Assembly (NCBI GenBank): GCA_027924645.1
Contig: BSBN01000187.1
Span: forward strand, 12,356,001 to 12,420,000
DNA from: Cunninghamia lanceolata
Taxonomy: Eukaryota > Streptophyta > Pinopsida > Cupressales > Cupressaceae
Direction: 5' to 3'
DNA length: 64,000 nt
Positions 23,284-34,107 of the stretch are shown piece by piece (within the stretch, counting starts at the first letter, position 1; each line of letters opens with the position of its first letter). Under the pieces are notes generated by a model. That model was not told where the DNA came from and made no database searches. It saw only the letters and a program-made list of their open reading frames with translations. Made by a program: the position numbers and the translations under genes.

Positions 23284-24828
23284 TGTTGGAGTACTTGACA
23301 ACACTGAGGGGCAGGGGGGGGGGGTGAATCAGTGTTGTAGAGAACAAAACACTTTATTTACTTTTATATTAAACCTTAAAATAGAAGCAGTTGCTGATTT
23401 AGGCTTTATCGATGTAAGAGGCTGTGCATTAAAGAACTAAACAAACAAGTATAAAGGACAAATGAATCATGCAACAAATGAGACCATAAGACAAAGATTT
23501 TAGGAGTGGAAAACCCTCATGGGGTAGAAAAACCACTCAGTAAATGCCTCACTAGCTTATTCAAAAAACCATGCCTCACTAGCTACAAAAAAAATGTCTC
23601 ACTAACTTTTTATCACCACCTCACTAGCTTGTTCTTTTCACTACCTCACTAGCATCACAATCACATGAATACATTAGAGAATCTGAAACAATACAGAGGG
23701 TTACTATGTTCCTCTACATTTCAGTTCTTGATTGTCTCATTATTTGAAACTCAAGAATCAACTATGCACATCAACTCAAAACAGATCTTGCGTCAACACT
23801 CTATTACAATTTCAATGATAGTGTAACCGTACACACTATCAATATCATACATGTGTTGTATAAATAATTTTACAATGTCTTCTTTTTTTATGAGACAACT
23901 TGTATGAGTAGGTGAATCGTTTTAGGTAGTTTCCAACTAAAATAATAACTATCAAAAGAGAGTGGTCGAACAGAACCACCTTAAGAATGTAAAATCCTTT
24001 CATAATGCCTTTGAAGATGATACAAATTTTAATCAAATAATTCATATATTTTCAAACTGATTAATATAATTAGAAATGTCTTTCCAAGCTATGGTTATCA
24101 AAGCTTAACCAAACCAGAATAGAGCATTGTCAAAAACTACCTTCAAAAATAATTTGCATGAAGTGCCAAGTCATATGGGTATGACCTTCCAAACCCTAAC
24201 CACAGAAAGAGTTTATCAACTACTTATGATTCTTTAACTCATAACTATTCCTCAATAAAAGGTAAGTGAGGTAAAAGCTTCATGCAACCATTTTTCAATA
24301 GCTCAGGACCCAAAAAGAAACTTCAAGAATGAACTCTCAAAAAGAAAAGACATCACTTGAGACTATCGAGAAATCAAAAGATTGTGCCAAAAATAACTAA
24401 CAAGCTTACTTTTGCATTTGTTGTAGCTCACAGTGACCCAAGCTCTGTCAAATCTTCAAGATCTGGCATCATGATTGCAAGTTCTTCATGCTTTTGGCAA
24501 CTGTTATAACTGTAGGTCAAAAAAACAAAGTTTGACCATATGAAAATAAGCTCAAAAACAAACTTTTTCATTGTATAGATTGTCCACCGGGAGATCCAAT
24601 ATGCCCTAGAAGGGCCAGTAGTAAATGAGTTTCTAATACAACCTTTTACCTATTGAACATACCAATACCTACTAAGCAGGTTATAACTTAAGTAACCCCA
24701 AAAATATGCCTTTGCTCATTTGATTTTTGTATAAAACAAATCAACAACCTTTTACAAATGTAATAGGGATAACAATAACCTCCTTTATACAACATTAGTT
24801 TTGAAACAAGATAACCTTAATGACCTAT
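23284..24828 (-). repeat. Copia-type LTR fragment, probable
   Basis: The left end TGTTGGAGTACTTGACAA, then a long G-run and TGAATCAGTG, then GGAAAACCC and AAAAACCACT blocks, repeats the arrangement at the ends of the LTRs of A and B. Several CTCACTAGC repeats follow (about 23549-23652). No partner LTR, primer site or coding region is in the window, and the right side stops where element C begins. The extent of this LTR is therefore uncertain. Confidence 0.5.
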
Positions 24829-26712
24829 TGTGATGTTCACAACACGCCCTATTTTACCCTTTAGAAAAATGAGGACCCCTACTGTGGTTGTTTTCATTTT
24901 GATTGCTGTGTTTGGTCTTGCTCGATGGTAAAAGGGAAAAGGGTAAGTGTTACAAAAATGTTGAAAATCAAAATACCTAGTGCTAGAGATAAAACAAAGG
25001 GTACTAATGAATTATTTGTGAAAAGTGATCAGGGTTTTCCTTTTGAACCATTTTGAAATTCTTAGTATTTTGTGAAATATGAGGGTTTTGATAAAATGCA
25101 CTGTTCTGAAATTTGTATGTCATATACAAATTTATTTGTATATGAGGTCTTTATATTATCATGTTGTATTTAATCAAGCTTTTGTATCTTGTTGGTTGCA
25201 TGCATAGTTTGAATGTTCATACCCTTTTGTATACAAGACCAGACCTGATTGAGTTCAAAAGTCGAGTGAATAAAGTGGCAAGTCTGTGTTTGCATTTGAA
25301 TTTGTCTGTATATTCAAGACTGTCACATTCAATAGACAAAGTGGCAAATATAAATACTTGAACTTGATTTGAGTATGCAATATGATTTATAAGAGTTGAG
25401 GTATTATTTTATGTTGCATTGCATTTTGTATGTATTAACTTTTGCATTTTAAATACACATACAACTGCGGATCTCAAGCGAGGGTTAAAGATGGTTTAAA
25501 ATTGGTGGGGCCACAGGTTATTGTCATAAAACATTTCGATAGGAAAAAAAGAGGTTAAGTATTGATATATACAAAATCGGACCTGAAGATGAATTAGACG
25601 ATGATGTATAATAAAATGGGTTCTGCATTTTGTATGTCATATATAAAGGGGATATACAGAAGGCAAAGATACAAAGACACAAAATTAGAAGTAACAAAAG
25701 GTTAAAAATAGTTAAATATCCATTAAGTCCATGGTTGTATATTAGGATGTACATGTGACATGTACATTGTGGGATACAAAAGGAGATACAAATAGGATAA
25801 ATGCAAAACCTGACAGTGATTTAAAAGTGGTCTAAACTAACCAGTGTCTGCATTTTGTATGTATGAAAGATTGTATGCATACAAATGCGATATACAAGAG
25901 GGTTAAGATACAAATGTGCAATGGACATAGAATTAATGCGAAGTTGACAATTTCTTTAGGTCCACAGTGGTATGTTGCAATGTATGTATCATATATGCAT
26001 TGCTGAATACAAAAGAGTAAATACAATGTTGGGCATGAAATTAAATACAGTTTGTTCTATACACTGACACAAGTTCAAACATGTATGTTTTTATATGTAA
26101 AGGTATGTGCAAAGTGATATACAAACTCATATGCAAAATGTGAAATACAAAGAGAGCAGATATGAGTAATAAAACATACACAAGTCTAAAATGCAAAATC
26201 AGAATGGGAAAAGGGGTGTTATTTGAATTGTATGCATTTATTACTACATTTAATGCACAACTAATAGTAAGGATGCAAATTTGAATGCGATAAAAGGTAA
26301 AATCAACTGTGTTATTTTACAATTGCTTTCAAAAGTAAAAATTGTAGAGAGTTCACTTAGTTGAAAACATGATTCAAGAATGGAACGGGAATGGTCAATG
26401 GAAAGAAGTTTAAACGGTAAATCAATATCCAATAGGGAGTTGTGAATTATAGGTATGTACTTAGAATGCCGTTGAATTACAGTTGGGGTAAATTAGGGGT
26501 TAATTACAGTAATTTGATTGTGAAAATACTGTAAAATCATTAATCATTATTGTATTCATTTATGCAAACATAATGTGATACTGTTAAATCTTTGTTAGCA
26601 TAAATACGAAGTAATCCTAGGATAAAAAGTTAAAAGGGCATGAAACTATGGTAAAAACCCTAGAACTATGCACAAGCGAAAGGGTAAAAGGGGTATAATT
26701 TCTTTCCACAAG
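24829..26712 (+). promoter_or_regulatory. Non-coding start of U3 in element C
   Basis: 1.9 kb without a supported gene. It is rich in loosely repeated blocks of TGTATGYATAC and GATATACAA type (25850-26170 is clearest), which could be dispersed regulatory repeats. The same region occurs at 61230-63146 with scattered changes, including a short extra tandem copy near 62530-62570. Confidence 0.6.
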
Positions 26713-27683
26713 ATGGCACCAAGACAAAAGAAGGTAAATACCACAATTGAGGAAGGAGAGAAAGTGAAAAAGGATAGAAAACCGCAGAAGGAAACCATTA
26801 GAGAAGAGTTTCCATCAATTCAAGGATTTCCAACTGTGATATTTAGCAAGGGGGAATAGTTATAGACATGAATATTAGGCATTATGATGCAGAAGAAGTA
26901 TTACAAAAGGTCACGACGTTTAATGCTTCAGATGACATGAAGAAGATCTGGGAGAAAGGGTTATACAGGGCCGCAGTGTTCCCCTTGGCTATGGAAGCTA
27001 GGGATTTGGTATTAGAATGCATGGAGAGATATAACTTGGCTACTAGACAAGTAATGTATAATGGTAGAAGCATTGCAGACTTATCTATAGAGGGCATAGC
27101 CCAGACTTTTGGACTTGAAATTAAAGAGACAGTGATGGTTATTGATATGGATCAGTGTGTAGCTAATTATACAAAAAATGAGAGAGAATGCAAGAGTGTT
27201 ATTTTCTATGGATGGTACATAGCTGAAAATAAACCTAAGGCTACTATGAGGGTTCCTAAAAGTCTATACAGAATTGACTTTAAAGAAGAAATATATTTCA
27301 TGATTACAATGTTGAGCAGGCTAGTTGGACTAAGAGATGCGACTAAATTTGAGCCTTGGATGTTTAGTGTCATACAATATGTTAGTTCAAAGGATGGAAT
27401 TATTCATTGGGCCAGGACCACTAGTGCGGTAATAAACAGGCAGATAATGGTGTTTAGAAAAAACAAAAGGTTCAGTATGTCTTCTTATGTGATATATGCA
27501 TTGGCTGCTGAAATGCCTCAACTAATTGGAATAAGAGTAGTAGACACTTTGGGAAGTGGCCCATGCCATAAATTAATATATCATCATTACCTAGACTTGC
27601 AAGAAGAAAATGCATTGAAAAATTATGCAAGAGTAAATGATGTTTTCTATAATTATATGATGCAGGAGCATCCAAAAGTTTAA
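26713..27683 (+). pseudogene. LTR-encoded protein of C, N-terminal part
   Basis: I do not recognise this family. The start MAPRQKKVN is chosen because the 3' LTR copy has MAPRKKKVN at the same place (63147). A lysine-rich leader is followed by a frame change at a run of five Gs near 26853, present in both LTRs. Then comes an open stretch of 271 codons to 27683: FPLAMEARDLVLECMERYN, ADLSIEGIAQTFGLE, SLYRIDFKEEIYFMITMLS. These blocks align with the minus-strand protein in solo LTR G (53460-54173). The TAA at 27681 is created by the insertion of D. The frame resumes in the same phase at 42297. The body looks globular, with no signal peptide or membrane segment. Confidence 0.75.
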
Positions 27684-28631
27684 TGCATAAGCATCCAAAA
27701 GAATTTAGAACCATTGAGACAGTTGACAGAAGTTTGAATATGTAGAGAAAGTAACCTTGGAGAATTCCAGATTTTGAGTATGAGGGGCTACAGATCTAGA
27801 CTTAGCATCTAGACATAGGAAATTACAACATATCAAAAATTTAGATTGTTTGGTTTTGATTCCAGAAATTTATCGCTATTTGAAGATTGATTGTTCTAAC
27901 ATAACAGAGCCGACTGTGTTTAGTGAAGTGGAATTGGCTTGCGGATCATTTTCATTACTTGTGGATAGAAAATAATAATTGGTTGATGAAGTTTAAGGAC
28001 CTGGCCAACCTTCAGTGAGCTCCACGCAAAGTTTTATGCATTTGTGGAGCAGTGCCTTAGGTTTAGGCTTGACCTATTTTGTGTACATGTTACATAAGCT
28101 AGCCGTTGCAATTAGGCCGACTTGATGATGATCCGAAGGCTTGCAGAGGATATAAATGAAGAATAATGATTTGTTACAAGAAAGGAAGGAAGTGATCGAT
28201 AGCATGAAGACATGAAGTGAGATCTGAAGTTGTTTTTATCTGGAGGAGTAGCAGAACAGAGTAGAAGGTATAGCAGGAAGAAGAATGAATTGTAGAGCAA
28301 AGAATTGAGTTATAGAAGAAAGAAATCATGAAATAATATTGTTGTATGAATGTTTTGTAATCCTTGGGCTGCGGCCTAGCATCTATAAATCCCTTGAGGC
28401 ATGTGTAATTTGATTTGAAGTATAATATATGAAGAATGAACTTTGAAGGCTGGGTTTTTCCCTATTAGGGTTTTCCCAGGATAAATCTGATGCTATGTGT
28501 TCATGAATCTATTTTTATCTTTCTATTATTAAACTATAAGCTTCCGTTGCATATCTGTATGACCATGGAGTTAATTGTTTAAGGCTACAAGGTTGGACAA
28601 TCCCTCACCAGACCCTCCTACCTTGACTGCA
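27684..28631 (+). repeat. 5' LTR of element D
   Basis: 948 bp, from TGCATAAGCATCC to CTTGACTGCA. It matches 35991-36667 plus 41999-42295. The 3' copy has about 26 extra bases near its start. Confidence 0.85.
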
Positions 28632-28636
28632 TTCAG

Positions 28637-28648
28637 TGGTATCAGAGC
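28637..28648 (+). promoter_or_regulatory. Primer binding site of element D
   Basis: TGGTATCAGAGC, followed by TGGGTTCGAA, gives an extended match to the complement of the initiator Met tRNA 3' end and T arm. It lies five bases downstream of the LTR. Confidence 0.9.
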
Positions 28649-28939
28649 TGGGTTCGAATCTATTGGGCTAGTTGTGAATCTGTTAGAAGGTGGTGAATGT
28701 ATTGGAAGGAAGTGCGATACCCTAAAGCATACAAAAATCATCATAGAAGAAAGATCAATGCAAGGAATATTTGGTATACTTTTCAAATTAAGTTGTTTAT
28801 TTAATTTGTTTTAGATGGGGAAGATTGGAAAGAGGATGAAGAAAGAAAATGAAACCCTAATGTGCGAAAGGAATATTTTGGAAAGGGAATTGTGCAAAAT
28901 CAAGAAATGTAATGTAGAATTGTTGGAGAAGATGAGAGA

Positions 28940-30285
28940 TGACAAGGGTCATTGTACCTTATCATTTAATCATATTTCAAGTGTCAAATCCAAGGCTATG
29001 TCCATGGCTATCTGCAATTAGGAATCCTAAAGTTGCCCAGTTTTATCCAACTAACTCTAATGATCTTTACTAATTAAAGAAAATTAATATTATGGATCTA
29101 TCTGCTATGAAATGAATTCTAAGAATATTAAAAACAAAGGTGAACAAGGAATTATTTAAAGTAAATTTATATTACTCCTTCCAATGTAAACATCCATTTA
29201 TCTATGAAAACAATAACTATCTCTTTAAATAGAATCTAAAATAATGAAAACAACAGTACTAGCCTTCTGCCTTAGTGGTGAGAGTGGGCCCTTGCTCCAC
29301 ACCCTTGGGGCTGAAGACCAAAGTAAAGAATCAGCACAAGAGAATAATAACACAACTTAATTCAGTCCAATTCCATCCACTTTGTATTCAAAAAATGTCT
29401 ATATCAAAATAAGGTTACAAAAAATTAGAAAAATAATCATTGTTCTCTTTGCTGCTACTTCTGTAAGTTTATATCTAATATGTGATGAGAGATCACTCAC
29501 CCTATTCTACTAGTTCATCTAAGAGATAACATCAATCTCTTTATTATACTAACAGTCTAACTACAAAATGAATATCCATGCAATTAAAATAGATTTAGTG
29601 GACCAATAGTCCATACTAAATATAAGTCTTAGTTTTTAACTACACTTGGGCAGCGAGGCCCTGAGATATAGGTATTTAAATCAGTTTATCAATAACTCAT
29701 GCAAAATAAAAAGGAGATAAAAACTTCAAGAAGTTAACTATAAACTGCCCTTAATTACTCATGTGATGATTTGAGTAACATCAGGAGCATCCCGATCACC
29801 ACTAGAAGTGTCTGACCGACAGTTGTGATAGAAATCTGCACTATTCTAAAGAGGCGCCAGAGATGGATGTTTCTGTCTGTAGCTCTGGAGATATGTTTGT
29901 GACCTTCTCGTTCAGCTCCAGAGATGCTTCACCTTCTTATCCCAAATACCTCTCCAATCAAATTTGAAACATTGGAGACTAGTTGTGGCAGTCTGATGTC
30001 GGCTCCGGATATCATTAGGACTACCTCCGGAGATTCACAAAATTGTCTACCCAAACACCTACACCTGTTGATTCAAAAAGAGATGATTTCTTCATATTTC
30101 CATCAATTTAATGCACATTAGTCCTTCAATCAGAAATCATGATATTAAGTAATTCATCTCTTATTAAACATCATTAGAACAATCTTGTTATTCTATTTTG
30201 GTGCAGTCATCAGGACAATGGAATAAGAAGGGATAAAAAAAGAGGTAAAAAGATGTATTTCATGGGTGCTACCTAGCACTCATCA
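28940..30285 (-). repeat. 3' LTR of element E
   Basis: 1,346 bp, TGACAAGGG to CACTCATCA. Pairs with 32733-34107. Confidence 0.9.
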
Positions 30286-30302
30286 TCCCCCCGTACTTAA
30301 GG
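30286..30302 (-). promoter_or_regulatory. Polypurine tract of element E
   Basis: Minus strand CCTTAAGTACGGGGGGA directly before the 3' LTR. Confidence 0.8.
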
Positions 30303-30379
30303 ATTAGCAGGTCCTCCTGCTTCTTACAATCTAGACTTATTCTGGTGGAATATCCTGTCAGGGCTAATTTGTCCATGTA

Positions 30380-32659
30380 TGAACTATCATCACATTTATT
30401 GCTGCTCCCAAATCAACCAAAACATTTGAAATTTCTACCCTTGAGATGTAAATAGTTATGACAAGATTTCCAGGGTCTCCATAAAATGGGAGGAGCATTT
30501 CTCCCATCAGTAAATCTACTACTTTCACTTCCACTTGTATGGTAGAAGGAAAGTTTTTCTTCCTACACTGGTTCTTGACACAATGTTGTTTGATGAATTG
30601 GTTAAGTTCAAGTACATCTCTGATTGCTTGGAGGAGTGCAATTTCAATGTTTAGTTGTCTAATTTCTTGTAAAATTTATGATTCTAGGGTAGATTGGACT
30701 TGTTTTGTAGGATCTTTTTCTGGGGAACATGTTGTTTGAGCCATTACGGGTATGGTGCTAGTTTTTCCATCTCTAGTGCATCTCCGAAGCTCTTACTAGA
30801 AATGTTTTTAGGAATGTTCTCTGGAGTCAGCTTTTTAGGAGGAACTCTAGAGTTATCCAAGGATGATTCTTTTAGCATTGTTTCAGTAGTATTCTCCTTT
30901 GGAAGTTGAGTGGATAAATTTTTAGGTTCCACATCATTGGTTACTTCAACTATAGTTGGAGGAGATGGTCTTGGGAATACTTTCCCAGACATGGCTGGAG
31001 ATTATTGGGATATATAGTGTTAATACCAACCATGATTTCTTGTTCTTTCATGTAAACAGCTACTCCCTATTCATTTTGTGGATTTGGTAAGGGTGGTTGG
31101 CTAACTAGTTCATTTTGTGACTGACCTTGTGTGTTGGGGGGTCTAGTTAGCAATGCTTGTTGTTGAGGTTGGAAATGTCTAGGTTATCCCTGGTATTGTT
31201 GATTATATCCCTATTGAGGACCTCATTGAGGCTGCATGTTTTGTGATCCAAACTGTGGTGGCCACTGTTGATTTCCCCAGGGCTGATTTTGCCAATGTTT
31301 GTTTTGCCATTGTTGATTTGGCCAATACTACTATCCCCAAGGAGGATTATTCTGAGGCCCATGCCAAGTTGGATTCCATTGATTATTTCCCCAATTAGAA
31401 GGACCTCTGTAAGAAGGCTGGTTTGGATACTGATTATAAGGGAAATTTCTAGCTTGTTTTTGTCCTACATAGTTCAACTCTTCTTCTATGATGGTATTCT
31501 TCTTACTCAACCTTTTTAGGGTTGGAAGTTGACTACATTGACTGGTAGGATATTTCCTATCATAGATTTGATAGATCTCTAATTTGTCTAAAGGGCATTC
31601 TCTCAATAGATGCTTGTTTCTACATCTAGGACAATAGATAGAGAGTGGTTCAGTTGTTCTAGGTTTTTCTTGAATCCCATCCAATGTGGTATTTAGTTGG
31701 ACCAGAATATATGTTTTCAGATTTGCAATCTCTTCCATTAACTATCCTATTTCATTCTTCCCTTTGAAAGATTTGGGCATTCTCACTCCATCTTGGGTTC
31801 TAGAATAGTTCCTACAGAGTTCTTCTATAGCAAGCATATCCATTTTGTTGATATTCCCTTTTCCCATCAGATCTAGTGCCTATTTTGATTCTTTGTCTAA
31901 TCCTTTTACAAATAGGGTTCTGGCCAAACAATGATTTACAGGCTTGCCATATCTTCTCAAAGCAAAGTTGAACCTATCCACATAATCCTCTAAGGTCTCT
32001 TCCTCTCTCTATTTAATTTTGAATAATTCCTCATTCCTATCACTAACTCTACAATAGTCCTAGTATTTTCCCAAGAATTCTATCTCCATCTGATCCTAGG
32101 AATGGATGGAATTTTGGGGCAGGCCCATAAACCATCTCATTGCAGGATCCTTTAGGGTTGATGGAAATAGTTTGAGTTTTTGACTATATGATCCATAATC
32201 ATAATTCTGGCATACCATTTTGAATTCAAACAAAAACTGATCTAGATCCTCAGAAGCAAGACCCCTAAAATTTGGCAAGTGTGCAGGTGAAATATTTTTC
32301 ATAGGGGCATTATCTCTAGTAGCTAGAATAATGGGATATGAGAAGGTTCTTAGAACCTGATTTTCCTCCTCTTCATGATTATCATCCATGTCTAGTACTG
32401 GTTCTTCTCCTTGAGGTTCTAGGAAATTAGGTTCTATCAAAGGATCTGCCTAGAATTTTTGTTGTAATTCTTGGATATAGTTAGCAAGTGGAAGATTTGG
32501 AGGATTAAAAGGATTATTAATTTTAGGTGTAGCTTCTAGGGTAGGTTCTAGATATCTTTCTTCAACAAGATCTTGTACCACCCCACTGCTTTCTCCTATA
32601 GTTTGTTGATGGGGTGTCTATTGTATGTATCTTCCTTTTGAATCTCTAGCTCTAACCAT
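30380..32659 (-). pseudogene. Gag and protease of element E
   Basis: The start at 32659 (MVRARDSKGRY) is in frame with everything down to 31331. The gag domain includes LDQFLFEFKMVCQNYDYGS, LKDPAMRWFMGLPQNSI and, after a stop, the EDYVDRFNFALRRYGKP block. A possible zinc knuckle, CPRCRNKHLLREC, is followed by an Asn/Gln/Pro/Trp-rich tail of repeated QNQPWGNQQW-like units. The protease core VLVDLGAAINVM (near 30390-30425) matches the LIDLGASINVM type. Stops are frequent, many of them TAG at Gln positions. Pol is missing between the protease and the 3' LTR. Confidence 0.85.
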
Positions 32660-32709
32660 AGAGATCTATCCTAAAAATGTTTAGCTAAGTTTTCCTAATT
32701 AACATAATA

Positions 32710-32727
32710 TCCCTGGCAATTGTGCTA
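32710..32727 (-). promoter_or_regulatory. Degraded primer binding site of element E
   Basis: Minus strand TAGCACAATTGCCAGGGA resembles the Asp-tRNA primer site TGGCGCCGTTGCCGGGGA with five substitutions, four of them G to A. It lies close to the 5' LTR. Confidence 0.6.
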
Positions 32728-32732
32728 AAAAA

Positions 32733-34107
32733 TGACAAGGGTTGTTGTACCTTATCATTTAATCATATTTCAAGTGTCAAATCTAGGGCTGTGTCCATGG
32801 CTATCTATAATTAGGAATCCTAAAGTTGCCCAGTTTTATCCAACTAACTCTAATGATCTTTACTGATTAAAGAAACTTAAAATTATGGATCTATCTGCTA
32901 TGAAATGAATTCTAAGAATATTGAAAACAAAGCTAAACAAGGAATTTCTTAAAGTAAATCTATATTACTCCTTCCAATGTAAACATGCATTTATCTATGA
33001 AAATAGTAACTATCTCTTTAAACAGAATCTGAAATAATGAAAACAACAGTACTAGCCTTCTGCCTTAGTGCTGAGAGTGGGCCCTTGATCCACACCCTTG
33101 GGGCTAAAGACCAAAGTAAAGAATCAACACAAGAGAATAATATAACAACTTAATTCAGTCCAATTCCATCTGCTTTGTATTCAGAAAATTTCTATATCAA
33201 AATAAGGTTACAGAAAATTAGAATAATAATCATTGTTCTCTTTACTACTACTTCTGTAAGTTTATATCTAATCTGTGATGAGAGATCACTCACCCTATTC
33301 TACTAGTTCATCTAAGAGATAACATCAATCTCTTTATTCTACTAACAGTCTAACTACAAAATGAATATCCTTGCAATTAAAATAGATTTAGTGGAACAAC
33401 AGTCCATACTAAATCTGAGTCTTAGTTTTTAAATACACTTAGGTAGCGAGGCCATGAAATATAGGTATTTAAATCAGTTTATCAATAAATCATGCAAAAT
33501 CAAAAAGAGATAAAAACTTCCAGTTGTTAAATATAAACTACCCTTAATTACTCAGGTGATGATTTGAGTAACATCAGGAGTATCCCGATCACCACTGGAA
33601 GTGTCTGACCGATAGCTGTGTTGGAAATCTGTACTATTCTAAAGAGGCATTGGAGATGGATGTTTCTATCTGTAGGTTAGAAGATATGTTTGTGACCTTC
33701 TCGTTCAGCTCTGGAGATGCTCAAGACTTCAATCCAGCTCTGGAGATGCTTCACCTTCTTATCCCAAAAACATGTCCAATCAAATTTGAAACATTGGAGA
33801 TTAGTCATGGTAGTCTAATGTTAGCTCTAGAGATCATTAGGACTACCTCTGGAGATGGACAAAATTGTCTATCCGAACACCTGCACCTGTTGATTCAAAA
33901 AGAGAAGATTTCTACATATTTCCATCAATTCAATGCACATTAGTCCTTCAATCAGAAATCATGATCTTAAGTAATTCATCTCATATTAAACATCATTAGA
34001 ATAATCTTGTTATCCAATTTTGGTGTAGTCGTCAGCACAATGGAATAAGAAGGGAGAAAAAGAGAGGTAAAAAGATGTATTTCATGGGTGCTACATGACA
34101 CTCATCA
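32733..34107 (-). repeat. 5' LTR of element E
   Basis: 1,375 bp. It is 29 bp longer than the partner because of one tandem duplication of a GCTCTGGAGATGCT-containing segment near 33710-33760. Confidence 0.9.

Larger units (their letters stand above)
28940..34107 (-). mobile_element. Gag-protease-only LTR element E
   Basis: LTRs 28940-30285 and 32733-34107 in minus orientation, with a polypurine tract at 30286-30302 and a degraded Asp-tRNA-type primer site at 32710-32727. Flanks are AGAGA (28935-28939) and AAAGA (34108-34112), a 5-bp duplication with one mismatch. The 2.4-kb interior holds gag and protease but no RT, RNase H or integrase. The layout fits the class described as terminal-repeat retrotransposons with a GAG domain (TR-GAG). 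Confidence 0.85.
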
